Assembly (NCBI GenBank): GCA_030683155.1
Contig: JAUXMV010000046.1
Location: forward strand, 26,502 to 90,501
DNA: 64,000 bases
Direction of reading: 5' to 3'
DNA from: Bacteroidales bacterium
GTDB taxonomy: Bacteria > Bacteroidota > Bacteroidia > Bacteroidales > F082
The number at the start of each line of letters is the position of its first letter. The stretch's first letter is position 1. The notes beneath the pieces are model-generated. The model did no database searches. It was not told where the DNA came from and saw only the letters and a program-made list of their open reading frames with translations. The translations under genes and the position numbers were made by a program. This document shows, in pieces, positions 9,285 through 19,066 of the stretch.

Positions 9285-10109
9285 TTATACTTGTTTTGTT
9301 ACAACAAATATAACTTCTTTTGGATTGATAGAAATAGATAGTAAGTATTTTTCATCAAAACCGAGCATATTAGGCTCAACTATTTGAACTTCAAATCCAT
9401 TGCTTTTAAGTCGTTCGGGATAATCACGTCCATAAAGCCTTACATGATCAAACTGACCAAAATATTTCTCTCTATCCTCAACAGATGTAATTGATAAATC
9501 TTCGTAGGTTTTTTCCAGAATTGGCGACCATGGAACCTGTAAAATCCCTTTACCGCCGGGCTTGAGTATCCGATAAATTTCGCGCATAGCCTTTTGATCA
9601 GCTTCAATATGTTCGAGTACATGGTTACAAATAACAAGATCAAAACTTTCATTGTCAAAAGGAATCGCCAATAAATCAAAAAGTCTTACATCTGAATTGT
9701 AATAAAAACCCTCATGGTATTTCACACCCTGAATGTATTTATTTAGCAATTCGCTTTTGCTTTTTTGGAGCCAACTATATAAAGCTGGTTCCGGAGCAAT
9801 GTGCAAAAGTGCATCAGACGGCAGAAAATCAAATTCTTTGCTTATCAATAAAGCGTGAATCAATCTGTCGCGATCGGTAGAAGCGCAGCCCGGACAAATA
9901 TTATCATTTCGGCGACCCGCACCTATAATCTGCATTTCGGTAATGACAGGCAAATCAAACCCGCCAGAGAAAAATCTCCTGTATGAATGGCCACATAATG
10001 GACAATAATGTTTTTTACCACTGTAATAGATGCCCCGGATAGTTAACTTCAGATTTCTAAGTACATATCCAAGCTTAGCAGGAATAAATTTTTTAGCCAG
10101 TGCATTCAT
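9285..10109 (-). CDS. SAM-dependent class I methyltransferase with N-terminal zinc-knuckle region
   Basis: 274 residues. A basic N-terminus is followed by CPLCG and CPGC Cys pairs, spaced like a small zinc-binding unit (about 37-76). A Methyltransf_11-type Rossmann domain follows: LLHIAPEP in place of the glycine-rich loop, then FDLVICNHVLEHIEAD and the ILKPGGKGILQVP strand. Proteins of this build occur in surface-polysaccharide loci, where they may modify sugars or lipids, but the acceptor is unknown. It lies 4 bp after the beta-helix gene and 6 bp before the hybrid kinase, inside the long operon. Confidence 0.85.
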   Translation of the reverse strand: MNALAKKFIPAKLGYVLRNLKLTIRGIYYSGKKHYCPLCGHSYRRFFSGGFDLPVITEMQIIGAGRRNDNICPGCASTDRDRLIHALLISKEFDFLPSDALLHIAPEPALYSWLQKSKSELLNKYIQGVKYHEGFYYNSDVRLFDLLAIPFDNESFDLVICNHVLEHIEADQKAMREIYRILKPGGKGILQVPWSPILEKTYEDLSITSVEDREKYFGQFDHVRLYGRDYPERLKSNGFEVQIVEPNMLGFDEKYLLSISINPKEVIFVVTKQV

Positions 10110-10113
10110 AATT

Positions 10114-11763
10114 TCATTGCTTTATTACCGAAAAATGACCTGATACACTACCACTTGTAGATCGGATTGCAAATATATACATTCCAGAATACCAGTTTTT
10201 TACATCAACTTCAAAAATTGTTTCATCCAAATTGGAGTAGACTATTTCCGATTGGTAAATCATTTTTCCATCAACGGATGTTATCAAAAGTTGTATAGTT
10301 TGTGGTGGTACCTTCACCGAAATAAAGACGTTCTCAGATGCTGGAACCGGGTAAACTTTCGTTTGGATTTTGATATTTTTCTCCTGTAAGTTTGCATAAG
10401 GATCTTGTGATTCAAAGGCGCCAATATCGTAACCAGAGTTATGAGGCCGTGGTCTGTTCAGTAAATCAAAGGAAACAGCATTCAGGCCTGCAAAAAAACC
10501 ATTATTTACAGCAGGAGAGGAGGGTCTCAGATCGAAATTATCAATTGTAGCATTCAAGAATTGAATATCATTTGGTTGCTCAGTAAAAAGATTGTTTCTA
10601 ATTGAGAAAAGATTTTCCGATATCTCAGTATTAAAGTAAGCGCTGTTTCCTGTTGTAGAAAAATTACCTGGATTTGTTATTATATTATTGAATACCAGAT
10701 TGTTAGTTGTATTAGAGTTGAAAAATCTTATTCCTGTTGATTTAGGGTTAATAATTGTGTTGTGCATCAGATGAAGCACTGCAGCTGCTCCATCGGGTGA
10801 ATTTCCAATAAAGATACCGTGCCTTGACAAATTTGGGTTAGCGGGTTGAAATGTTTTCCCGGCTCTTACAATGAGATTGTTATACAATTTCATGGTTCCA
10901 AAGCCAAACACATCGATTCCATCTCCTTTACCATCATAAATCTGATTGTTATAACAATCGCAGTTTGAGCCACCTCCAATGAGGATACCTGACATTTGAT
11001 TGTGCGTTTCCCTGTATGAATCGTAGCGAATAACATTATTAAAAATCCTGCAATTTAAAGGTGCAGAACTCACCTGAATTCCATCCCAGCCGGTTCGTTC
11101 AATTATGTTGTTATAGATTTCTACACCATGTACAAAATGAGGAAAAACTGTAGTATCACAATCAGGAAGGTATTGACCTGTAAATTTTGAACTTCCAATA
11201 TAAAAGCCTTCATCTTCAATATCATGAAGATAACAATCATGAATACTGATATTGTACATGGTAAATTTATCCCGCGTGCTTACAAAAGTACAATTTGGGT
11301 CTGTTTTAGCATAAATTCCACCTAAAGCTGTGTTTGCAATTTCAATAAAAGCAATCTCAATATTGGTACTCAGGTCGTCGACACTAATTCCGGCTCCATT
11401 TCCAACGCGATTTATTTTTATTCCATAAGGTTGATTTGTTGAAGTCGTTCCTATAAACTTGACATGCCGGCATCCTGAAAATTTCACACCATAAAAATGA
11501 TCAGTGTCGATAACAGATTGAGAGTTTCTGTTGATAATCACAACTGGTTGGTTGGCAGTGCCTATAATATTTTTGAATAACAGATATGAACGCAGGCCTC
11601 CGCTGATACAAATTGTATCTCCGGGAAGGATGTTGACTCCTTCAACAATATTTACAGAATTCGGAACTATATGAGCACAAGACTTTTGTGCCAACGATTT
11701 TATAACTACAAAAGGTCCAGCCAGTAAAAAAACAATTACAACAATAATTTTCTGAAATTTCAT
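10114..11763 (-). CDS. Secreted right-handed beta-helix protein with T9SS sorting domain
   Basis: 549 residues. A signal peptide (1-25) is followed by repeated beta-helix turns rich in NNxI and GI (about 90-420; NNIIERTGWDGIQVSS, NNQIYDGKGDGIDVFG). Such helices are found in polysaccharide lyases, epimerases and adhesins. The last ~80 residues (KVYPVPASENVFI ... SGMYIFAI) are a type A T9SS sorting domain, so it is exported across the outer membrane and attached to the surface or released. No catalytic triad could be assigned. Its place within the polysaccharide operon suggests that it acts on or anchors that polymer. Confidence 0.85.
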   Translation of the reverse strand: MKFQKIIVVIVFLLAGPFVVIKSLAQKSCAHIVPNSVNIVEGVNILPGDTICISGGLRSYLLFKNIIGTANQPVVIINRNSQSVIDTDHFYGVKFSGCRHVKFIGTTSTNQPYGIKINRVGNGAGISVDDLSTNIEIAFIEIANTALGGIYAKTDPNCTFVSTRDKFTMYNISIHDCYLHDIEDEGFYIGSSKFTGQYLPDCDTTVFPHFVHGVEIYNNIIERTGWDGIQVSSAPLNCRIFNNVIRYDSYRETHNQMSGILIGGGSNCDCYNNQIYDGKGDGIDVFGFGTMKLYNNLIVRAGKTFQPANPNLSRHGIFIGNSPDGAAAVLHLMHNTIINPKSTGIRFFNSNTTNNLVFNNIITNPGNFSTTGNSAYFNTEISENLFSIRNNLFTEQPNDIQFLNATIDNFDLRPSSPAVNNGFFAGLNAVSFDLLNRPRPHNSGYDIGAFESQDPYANLQEKNIKIQTKVYPVPASENVFISVKVPPQTIQLLITSVDGKMIYQSEIVYSNLDETIFEVDVKNWYSGMYIFAIRSTSGSVSGHFSVIKQ

Positions 11764-11787
11764 GACTGAATTAATTTTGGCATGGCT

Positions 11788-12981
11788 TTAACTTCCTCTT
11801 TTTGCTCTTTCCCAATTGACCGATTGACTTCCCTTGAAATACCTCTTCATGCCCATAAGCACGGCGAGGTTCATTATCATAAAGTAATAAGGGATGAACA
11901 ATATTTTGATTTTAATTGCTTTATTTTCTAAGTACCATCCTAAAAAAGCCATGATGTAAAAAAGTATCTGGGCATAAAAAAGCCAAACAAAAAGATCAGA
12001 AAAGTTTGAATAACCGGCTTGGATAAAAAGAAACAAATTGATTAATAACAACAAGGGTAGCGCTATAGGAGCAATCGTCCAGCGAAGTACTCTGTGCGAA
12101 ATGTATTGAAAACTCAGCATTCCATACTTGAAAATATTCAATAAGGGACTTAATCTGATAATACTTTGAATACCACCGGCAGCAATCCTGACTTTTCGCT
12201 TAAGTTCTTCTTTCACATTGGCAGAAGAAGTTTCGATTGCGTAGGCCTCCGGGTCATATTGAATCGTATATCCATTCATTGCAACGCGCAAGGAGATGAT
12301 AAAGTCGTCAAGAAGTGTATCTTTTTCAACTTCTTGAAAGAGTTCTGTCCGAATTGCAAAAAGTTCACCTGCTGCACCTACGACAGAATAAAGTTCTGCA
12401 TCCCATTTCTTAAGTTTTGACTCATACTTCCAATAAATACCTTCTGTTCCTGCAGCTGAGTCTTTTTCTTTATTGTAAATCCTTTTTTCACCAGAAACGC
12501 AACCAACTTTTGGATTGCTGAACATATTAACGATGCGGCGTATACTTTCTTTTCCCAGCATAGTGTTTCCATCAGAAAATATCACCAGAGGGGTTTTGAC
12601 AAATTGCATTCCTCTGTTCATTGCTCCGATTTTTCCACCACGTGCAGGTGTATGATAGACCTCAACTCCTTGCGAAGCATATTTTTGGAGCATCTCAGGT
12701 GTGCCGTCATTTGATCCGTCAGTGACCCAAACCTGCCTTACCTTTTCCTGCGGATATTCGAGACTGAATGAGTTCTGAACCTTGGCATCTACATAGTCTT
12801 TTTCATTATATGCAGCTACAAATAAAGTTACATCAGGTTCATATTCATTGTTTTGAACTACTTTAGTTTTTGTAAAAAGTCTTTTTAATTTCACCAAAAC
12901 AAACAAAACGATACCATATCCAAGGTAGGCGTAGAAAACAAAGAAGAGTAATATCCAAAAAATAACTTTTAGTGTAAGCAT
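11788..12981 (-). CDS. Membrane glycosyltransferase family 2 (cellulose-synthase-like)
   Basis: 397 residues. One N-terminal membrane helix (about 5-27), a GT-A domain (about 48-280) with the nucleotide-sugar motif TDGSNDGT, the metal-binding FSDGN, the base motif LLDDF and an RKVRI region, then three or four C-terminal helices. The topology is that of processive or membrane-coupled GT2 enzymes that add sugars at the inner face of the inner membrane. The sugar is unknown. It starts 1 bp before the end of the upstream FkbM gene, so it is translationally coupled. Confidence 0.88.
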   Translation of the reverse strand: MLTLKVIFWILLFFVFYAYLGYGIVLFVLVKLKRLFTKTKVVQNNEYEPDVTLFVAAYNEKDYVDAKVQNSFSLEYPQEKVRQVWVTDGSNDGTPEMLQKYASQGVEVYHTPARGGKIGAMNRGMQFVKTPLVIFSDGNTMLGKESIRRIVNMFSNPKVGCVSGEKRIYNKEKDSAAGTEGIYWKYESKLKKWDAELYSVVGAAGELFAIRTELFQEVEKDTLLDDFIISLRVAMNGYTIQYDPEAYAIETSSANVKEELKRKVRIAAGGIQSIIRLSPLLNIFKYGMLSFQYISHRVLRWTIAPIALPLLLLINLFLFIQAGYSNFSDLFVWLFYAQILFYIMAFLGWYLENKAIKIKILFIPYYFMIMNLAVLMGMKRYFKGSQSVNWERAKRGS

Positions 12982-12982
12982 A

Positions 12983-13792
12983 TCATTTGTTATTTAAATT
13001 TTGAATTTTGCGGGCAGCGAAATTTAGTGAGTCAACAGGAAGATATTCGAAAACGGCAAATTGATTAAGGATACTTTTCAATTTTTCCTCCCCTGAATGT
13101 ACACTTTCCATAACGATAAACAGTTCGCTGCAGTTTTTTATGAAATTCTCTGCTCCTTCAAGAACTTCCGCTTCCATACCCTCAACATCGATTTTCATCA
13201 AGATCCGATCTTTTTCATCAAGATTCATTTTACCCATCATTTCATCCAATCTGATAAGCTGAATTTCTGTTGAAATGCTTCTCTTTTCAGCTTCTTCGGT
13301 TTCGGCTTGAACTGTTCCAATGTGTGAAGCACCAGTATTCAAAGGATCGAATGCAAAAGCGGCCTTCGTGTTTTCATTGTTTAAACCCAAATTATATGTT
13401 GTGGTATGTTTCTCAAGATTGTTTAATAAAATATTAATATTTAGTGCTTTAAAGTTTTCATAAGCTGGTTCAAAGGAATATGTTCTCAAACCTTTTCCGG
13501 CAAGCATGATGGTGTAGGTGCCAATATTTGCCCCGACATCAATAAAAACATTATAATTTTTATAATGCTGATTAAAAATCGTTTTTACATTCCATTCATA
13601 TGCGTAATTTCCAAACTGAAAATCGAGTGTTCCATGGCGATGAAGGAAATACCCAAGTTTGCCTCTGAAAATACGGGTTTCAATAAACGACTTACCAGTT
13701 AAGATATAAAAGATAGAAGCTAAAACAAGTCTGATTTGACCGTACTGTAAAAAGTCTTTGAAGTAGCGAATGAAAGTTTTTATTTTGTGCAT
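12983..13792 (-). CDS. FkbM family methyltransferase
   Basis: 269 residues. The SAM-binding motif FIDVGANIGTYT and the motif LMKIDVEGMEAEVLEGA are diagnostic of FkbM O-methyltransferases. In polysaccharide clusters these methylate sugar hydroxyls, often on the non-reducing terminal residue. A hydrophobic N-terminal stretch (about 16-31) may associate with the membrane. Flanked by an acyltransferase gene (23 bp) and a GT2 gene (1 bp) in the same operon. Confidence 0.88.
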   Translation of the reverse strand: MHKIKTFIRYFKDFLQYGQIRLVLASIFYILTGKSFIETRIFRGKLGYFLHRHGTLDFQFGNYAYEWNVKTIFNQHYKNYNVFIDVGANIGTYTIMLAGKGLRTYSFEPAYENFKALNINILLNNLEKHTTTYNLGLNNENTKAAFAFDPLNTGASHIGTVQAETEEAEKRSISTEIQLIRLDEMMGKMNLDEKDRILMKIDVEGMEAEVLEGAENFIKNCSELFIVMESVHSGEEKLKSILNQFAVFEYLPVDSLNFAARKIQNLNNK

Positions 13793-13815
13793 TAGTAATA
13801 AAGTGTTAGTAAATT

Positions 13816-14433
13816 TTATTCAGGTTTAGTCCAACTTTTATTTTCAAAGTTATATTGTCTTAAAATTTTTGCAGGATTTCCACCTACAACACTATAGGGA
13901 GGAACAGTCTTGGTTACCACGCTTCCGGCAGCAATAACAGAATGCTTTCCTATGGTTACACCCGCAGTAATTACTGCATTTGCACCTATCCAAACTTCAT
14001 CTTCAATAACAATTTGCTTGGTTTCGACAGGTTGTAAGCTTGGTGGAATTTCAATATCACGGTATCCATGATTCAAGCCTGATGCAACAATATTTTGAGC
14101 AAACATAATGTCATTTCCAACTTTAACAGGTCCAATGAGCACGCAGCCAAGGCCAATCCGTGTGCGATCGCCGATAACAACGTCTCCTACACCATTATTA
14201 ACAGTGCTGAAGTCTTCGATAGTGGAATCTTTTCCAATTTCAAAATAGTTGAAAGGCAAAACATCCATACGTGTTCGTCTGCGGATAAGGGAGCCTTTAC
14301 CTTTTTTATGTTTTAAAGGATTGAGAAATAGTTTTACCCACAATCTTGGTCTGGCCTGATTTTTTGGCATAAGCATCCACAAAACAATTTTTTTTAATCG
14401 TGGCGATGCTTTAATTTTTTCTGTAATACTCAT
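13816..14433 (-). CDS. Hexapeptide-repeat (left-handed beta-helix) acyltransferase
   Basis: 205 residues. Imperfect hexapeptide repeats run from about 60 to 185, ending in the family signature [29 protein letters not shown] and [13 protein letters not shown]. The fold is that of WbbJ/CapG-type O-acetyltransferases, which use acetyl-CoA to decorate polysaccharide sugars. The catalytic His is probably in ASGLNHGY. The acceptor sugar cannot be deduced. Packed 4 bp from the GT-B gene upstream. Confidence 0.87.
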   Translation of the reverse strand: MSITEKIKASPRLKKIVLWMLMPKNQARPRLWVKLFLNPLKHKKGKGSLIRRRTRMDVLPFNYFEIGKDSTIEDFSTVNNGVGDVVIGDRTRIGLGCVLIGPVKVGNDIMFAQNIVASGLNHGYRDIEIPPSLQPVETKQIVIEDEVWIGANAVITAGVTIGKHSVIAAGSVVTKTVPPYSVVGGNPAKILRQYNFENKSWTKPE

Positions 14434-14437
14434 ATCC

Positions 14438-15643
14438 TTATTCTAGAGGTTTTTGCATGACAAAGATCATCCTGTCATAAATTTCCTTTACATTGTTTTC
14501 CCAGGTATGCGCTCTGGCAAAGTTTTCTCTGGCAGCTTCAAGTTCTGGCGTATTTTCTGAAAGAGCCTTTTCGACCAACATCAAATAGTCTTCTTTTGTT
14601 TCAGCCAGATACGTGTGCTCACTAAAAACATCCATTGCTTTGGTAAGTGTGGCGACTGTTGGTTTACCCATTGCCAGGTATTCATCGATTTTGCGGGGAT
14701 AATTTCCAATAGTAACTTCGTTCAGCTTTTGTGGATTAAGTGCAACATCAAATGGAAAAAGATAGGAAGGTAGTTCTTCCATTTTCTTAGATCCAAGGAA
14801 ATGAACATTTGAAATCTGGTGAAGTTCACTGTTTTTGAACGCCTCATCTTCCGGTCCAACAAGTACAATCTGCCACTGAGGACGCTGCTTTGCCAGATAG
14901 ACTAAAACATCAATATCGAGTCTGAGTGAAAACAATGCACCAATGTAACCGATGATAGGTTTCTGTATCGTCGCAATATCCTCCGGCACTTTCTGAATGA
15001 GATTTTTGTCAAAAAGACTCACATCACATCCTTGTCCTACATAATATGAATGCTGGTTAAACTTGCGTGCATGATCTGCAAGGTAGGTGGAATTACCAAC
15101 AACAAGATCTGATTTTCTCATCAATTCGGCTTCGATTCTGATGCCTTGTTTCTTCCAAAAATCTACAGCAATAAGGTTATCGCGTGTATAGTATATGTAG
15201 AGTTCTGGCTGAAGCATTTCTTTCAGGTAAAAGCCTCTGAACATATCGCTATCATTGAAAATAAAGTAGTTGTGAAAACCAAGTTTTGCAACGGCTTTTT
15301 TTATCTCTCGGGCAAAACGCTTGTTATTGATTTTGTTGAAAAAATCAAAAAGGCCGTCGAATGGTAGCTGACTGATAGATTCAAGTGTTGTTTTTGGATA
15401 AAGGTTCCACATGTTTTCAGAAACCTGAATTAAATCTGGTTCAAGGCCTTTGTTGATCCGCATTCTTTTTTGGATCAAAGGATCATCTTTTTCCCTTATT
15501 TTTGTTAGCCTGTCGAGTGGGTAGTTAACATATAAAACCCTGTTGTGACGGGCAATTTCGTGAGCAATGTTGATGCAGTTACTGCCAATACGGCTATCCA
15601 GAGCCTGCAATCCAATAACGATGAAGTCGCGGTTTTTTATCAT
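14438..15643 (-). CDS. Glycosyltransferase, GT-B fold (family 1/4-like)
   Basis: 401 residues with two Rossmann-like halves. The N-terminal acceptor-side domain begins [16 protein letters not shown]. The C-terminal nucleotide-sugar domain has [14 protein letters not shown] and the motif [17 protein letters not shown], which resembles the EX7E region of GT4 enzymes. Soluble and probably associated with the inner face of the inner membrane. Donor and acceptor are unknown. Lies between the acyltransferase (4 bp) and another GT-B gene (34 bp). Confidence 0.85.
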   Translation of the reverse strand: MIKNRDFIVIGLQALDSRIGSNCINIAHEIARHNRVLYVNYPLDRLTKIREKDDPLIQKRMRINKGLEPDLIQVSENMWNLYPKTTLESISQLPFDGLFDFFNKINNKRFAREIKKAVAKLGFHNYFIFNDSDMFRGFYLKEMLQPELYIYYTRDNLIAVDFWKKQGIRIEAELMRKSDLVVGNSTYLADHARKFNQHSYYVGQGCDVSLFDKNLIQKVPEDIATIQKPIIGYIGALFSLRLDIDVLVYLAKQRPQWQIVLVGPEDEAFKNSELHQISNVHFLGSKKMEELPSYLFPFDVALNPQKLNEVTIGNYPRKIDEYLAMGKPTVATLTKAMDVFSEHTYLAETKEDYLMLVEKALSENTPELEAARENFARAHTWENNVKEIYDRMIFVMQKPLE

Positions 15644-15677
15644 TGCTTTTTGGTTTTGGTAATCAAATATAGAATAA

Positions 15678-16820
15678 TTATTGAGCGATCTCTTTATAAA
15701 GTTTCAAAACGTCTTCGGCCATTGAATACCAGGAGAATTTTTCTGACTGAACAAATCCGCTGGCAACCAATTGTTTACGATAGTTTTCATCAGACATAAT
15801 TTTTTTCATTGCAGCTGTGATTTCATCTGCTTTATAGGGATCAACAATGCAGGCTGCACCTCCCGAAACCTCAGGCATGCTTGAGGTGTTTGAAGTAATT
15901 ACAGGGCATCCGCAACGCATGGCCTCCAGCATAGGAATGCCAAAACTTTCACGCAGTGATGGGTAAAGAAATATCGAGCAAAGAGAGTAAATGGCTGGAA
16001 GATCGGTATTTACTACATATCCAGTCAGATGAATGTGATTTATCAAATCTTTATCGCCAATTTCGTTAAGAAGACTGTCAAGTGCATTTTTCTCATAATC
16101 CAGCATTACAAGCTTCAAAGGTTCATTCCCTTCACGCAAATATTTTGAAAATGCTTGTAAAACACCTTTGGTATTTTTTTTAGGGTCAGTATTGCCCAGA
16201 AAAAAGGCATACTTTTCAGGCAGTTGATACCTCTCTTTTATCTTTTTTAAAAAAGTTTCATCTTCCACTGGATGAAAATGTTCACCTACACCATTATATA
16301 TAGCAACAAGTCTGTTGTCAGATTCAGGAAACCCAAAAAAGTTTTTGATCCTATCTTTTTCAAAATGAGAAACTGTGATGATCTTTTTACTCTTTTTCAC
16401 AATTTTTGGAACAACATAGCGGCGATACATATTGCCAAACTTTTGATACCATGTTCCTCCTTTTTTAAAAATACTGACGCTTTCAAGATAAATAATATCG
16501 TGCAGTGTTACAACCAATGGAATTGAAGTAATTATTGGCGCCGTATTGCTTGTGCAATGAAGAATCTCGCAACCATATTTTTTAGCAGCACGGGGCAAAG
16601 CAACTTGTTCCCAACTAGGGTAGGGGCCTCCTCCAATTTCGATAATATGAAAATTCTCTGTTTCTTGCAGACATGCTTTATCTTCATCTGGCTTGACAAA
16701 AATGAAATATTCGTTTTCCTTGTCAATTTTTTGCAAATTTTTTATGAGCTCGAGAGCAACCATGTCCATGCCGTGCTTTTTAACACGAAATAATCTCTGA
16801 CCTTCAATTCCAATTTTCAT
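15678..16820 (-). CDS. Glycosyltransferase family 4 (mannosyltransferase-like)
   Basis: 380 residues, GT-B fold. The N-terminal half has MKIGIEGQRLF and LVVTLHDIIYL. The C-terminal half has YAFFLGNTDPKKNTKGVLQAF and the EX7E donor motif ESFGIPMLEAMRCGCPVI. This composition is typical of GT4 enzymes that transfer mannose or rhamnose to a lipid-linked oligosaccharide at the inner membrane. The exact sugar is inference. It sits 30 bp after the membrane GT2 gene in the operon. Confidence 0.9.
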   Translation of the reverse strand: MKIGIEGQRLFRVKKHGMDMVALELIKNLQKIDKENEYFIFVKPDEDKACLQETENFHIIEIGGGPYPSWEQVALPRAAKKYGCEILHCTSNTAPIITSIPLVVTLHDIIYLESVSIFKKGGTWYQKFGNMYRRYVVPKIVKKSKKIITVSHFEKDRIKNFFGFPESDNRLVAIYNGVGEHFHPVEDETFLKKIKERYQLPEKYAFFLGNTDPKKNTKGVLQAFSKYLREGNEPLKLVMLDYEKNALDSLLNEIGDKDLINHIHLTGYVVNTDLPAIYSLCSIFLYPSLRESFGIPMLEAMRCGCPVITSNTSSMPEVSGGAACIVDPYKADEITAAMKKIMSDENYRKQLVASGFVQSEKFSWYSMAEDVLKLYKEIAQ

Positions 16821-16850
16821 GCTTTTGCAGTTTAAATGTTTTTATACGTC

Positions 16851-18059
16851 TTACTTCTTTTTCTTCTTAATTTGGAATGCATTGTAAGTGTGCTTTGTAT
16901 GTATGAATTTCTTGTTCGCTCCGCGAATTTTAAGTAAAGATAACAACATAAATAGAAATCCAACAGGTAAATATAATAATGCTCGAAAAGTTGATGGTAC
17001 ATAAAAGCGTGTTGGAATAGAAAGTAGCAATGAAATTACAAGTAGTGAAAAGGTAGCAAACCAACAATATGAACAAATTTGATGATTGAATACAAAGGAT
17101 AAAACAGACAGTAAAAATAGCATTCCCAGCAAAATTATCCGGGGAAGCTGCATGTGTTGATAAGCTTTATTAAAATATTCAATATTTCCATGTTTTAATA
17201 GTGCTTTTGTAGCTGGGCCAAAATGCATACCGAAATAATGGAATTGAGCAGAAAGCCACCTTCGACGCTGTTGTGTAAAAACTCTTACATTTTGAACCTT
17301 TTCGTCATAAACATAAGCATCATTGATGTATTCGATCTTATTGCCATTGCTTAGGAGATTCAATTCAAGCTCTTTATCAAATCCTCCAACGACTTCAATA
17401 TCCTGCATTAAGGCTTTAAAAAACTTATAGTCGAATGCCATAGCAGAGCCGATAAGCGCTGATGATAGCCCTAACCTTCTTGGACCTTTTCGAAACAACT
17501 GATTATTGATTTCTTCACTTATAGCATCAAGAATAGCAAATGAAGTATTTAAATTTTTTGCAATTCGATGACCTTGAACAGCAAGAAAACCATTACATAG
17601 CGCCTGATTCATCTTTGTCAGAAAATCAGATTCCATGATGTTGTCAGCATCAAGAATGCAAACGGCTTGATATTCATTTTCAGGTAAGAGGCGCAGAGCA
17701 TGGTTGATGGCTCTGGTTTTGGTGCTTATTTTAAACTGTTCATCAAACAAAATGACTGGCAATTGCTTCAATTTGTTTATTGTATCTCTTCCAAACTTAT
17801 CAGCAACAATTACAACATCAAATTTATCTTTCGGATAATTTTGTTTTAGAGCTTCTTTCGCAACATCATTTATCACCTCATCTTCCATATATCCGGGTAT
17901 GATAACAGCAAACTTTCTGTTACCTACAGTTTTATTAATTTTCTTTTTTAAAGGCAGAATAGAAGCTACTGAAAAAACGAAAAGATAAATCACTGTTGAA
18001 GCCAGATAAATAAAAAGCACTGCTTGCAAAATATAAAAAAGTGTTTCGATGATGTTCAT
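16851..18059 (-). CDS. Membrane GT2 glycosyltransferase (second copy of tandem pair)
   Basis: 402 residues. N-terminal membrane helix (about 10-34), a GT-A domain with VIVADKF, the metal site LDADN, an ELELNLL acidic segment where the catalytic base is expected, and QQRRRW, the QxxRW acceptor motif of processive GT2 enzymes. Three C-terminal helices follow, then a basic tail (IKKKKK). It is clearly paralogous to the gene at 19067-20290 over its whole length, including the ends KFIHTKHT and KFIHTTHD. It starts 3 bp after the adjacent non-membrane GT2, the same two-gene order as the neighbouring pair. Confidence 0.9.
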   Translation of the reverse strand: MNIIETLFYILQAVLFIYLASTVIYLFVFSVASILPLKKKINKTVGNRKFAVIIPGYMEDEVINDVAKEALKQNYPKDKFDVVIVADKFGRDTINKLKQLPVILFDEQFKISTKTRAINHALRLLPENEYQAVCILDADNIMESDFLTKMNQALCNGFLAVQGHRIAKNLNTSFAILDAISEEINNQLFRKGPRRLGLSSALIGSAMAFDYKFFKALMQDIEVVGGFDKELELNLLSNGNKIEYINDAYVYDEKVQNVRVFTQQRRRWLSAQFHYFGMHFGPATKALLKHGNIEYFNKAYQHMQLPRIILLGMLFLLSVLSFVFNHQICSYCWFATFSLLVISLLLSIPTRFYVPSTFRALLYLPVGFLFMLLSLLKIRGANKKFIHTKHTYNAFQIKKKKK

Positions 18060-18062
18060 GAT

Positions 18063-18992
18063 TTAAAGCATTGGGTTTTCATGAATTTCCGGATCAAATG
18101 TATGGGAAAGATGCCAGCCAACAGCGCGGTAGTAGGCATGAAAAAGATTAAATTTCCCTTTAAGCAGATAAACAAAGGCATTTTTTGGAATTGCAACAAA
18201 CAATTGATATGCAAGACCCATATAGAACAACTTTCCTTCAACATTGCGTCTCATGAAAACGAGACGATTTCTGTTGAGATAATAAATTTTTAGTGTACTT
18301 AGTTTTCCGGTACTAACGGATTCTTTGTGCAAAACAAAGGAATTATGCACATACCAGATGCTGTAGCCTGCTTTTTTAATTCGTTCACACCAATCAGCTT
18401 CCTCATAGTAGAGAAAAAAGATGTACGACATCAAGCCTACTTTTTTTACTACTTCGATTGGAACCATCATAGCAGCTCCGTGAGCATAAAAGGTTTCAGT
18501 ATCCTTATCGTATTGTCCTTGATCCTTTTCCCTAAAACCAAAAGCAAAATTGCGCATTGATACATAATTCATCTGAGTATATCCTGCATATTGTATCGTA
18601 TCAGGCTGATAGTAGAACTTTATTTTAGGACTTACAGCACCAATCTGTGGATTATTCTGGAGCTTTTCAACCAATGGTTCCATAAAACCCGCTGGAACTT
18701 CTATATCATTGTTAATAAGTAAGATATACTCTCCTCTGGCTCTCATCAGTCCAAAATTATTTCCGGCAGCAAAACCATAGTTTATTGGGTTTTGAACAAA
18801 AATGATATTTGGGTATCGCTGTTTTATTATGGAAGGATCATCAGTTGGAGATGCATTATCGATAACGATGATTTCGAAGTTGGGGTATGTAATCTTATTT
18901 AGAGATTCGATGAGAGCGCAAGTAACTTCAGCCTGATTATAATTAACAGTAATAATTGAAACTAATGGATATTTTTTTCTGATTGCTGTCAT
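18063..18992 (-). CDS. GT2 glycosyltransferase, rhamnosyltransferase-like (second copy of tandem pair)
   Basis: 309 residues. GT-A fold with VSIITVNYNQAE, VIDNASPTD, the glycine-rich YGFAAGNNFG, the metal motif LINNDIE and a base in YYEEADWCERIKKAGY. These are the marks of the WbbL/RfbN group, which transfers rhamnose and related sugars. It has no strong membrane segment apart from a hydrophobic patch near 260-280. It is paralogous to the gene at 20287-21225. A 74-bp gap separates this pair from the upstream pair, among the longer gaps inside the operon. Confidence 0.9.
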   Translation of the reverse strand: MTAIRKKYPLVSIITVNYNQAEVTCALIESLNKITYPNFEIIVIDNASPTDDPSIIKQRYPNIIFVQNPINYGFAAGNNFGLMRARGEYILLINNDIEVPAGFMEPLVEKLQNNPQIGAVSPKIKFYYQPDTIQYAGYTQMNYVSMRNFAFGFREKDQGQYDKDTETFYAHGAAMMVPIEVVKKVGLMSYIFFLYYEEADWCERIKKAGYSIWYVHNSFVLHKESVSTGKLSTLKIYYLNRNRLVFMRRNVEGKLFYMGLAYQLFVAIPKNAFVYLLKGKFNLFHAYYRAVGWHLSHTFDPEIHENPML

Positions 18993-19066
18993 TTCTTAAA
19001 CTGCCGCTTATTTTATAATCCATTTAAATAGAATGAATAAGGCTAAAGTAGCAATAGATCTTGCGA

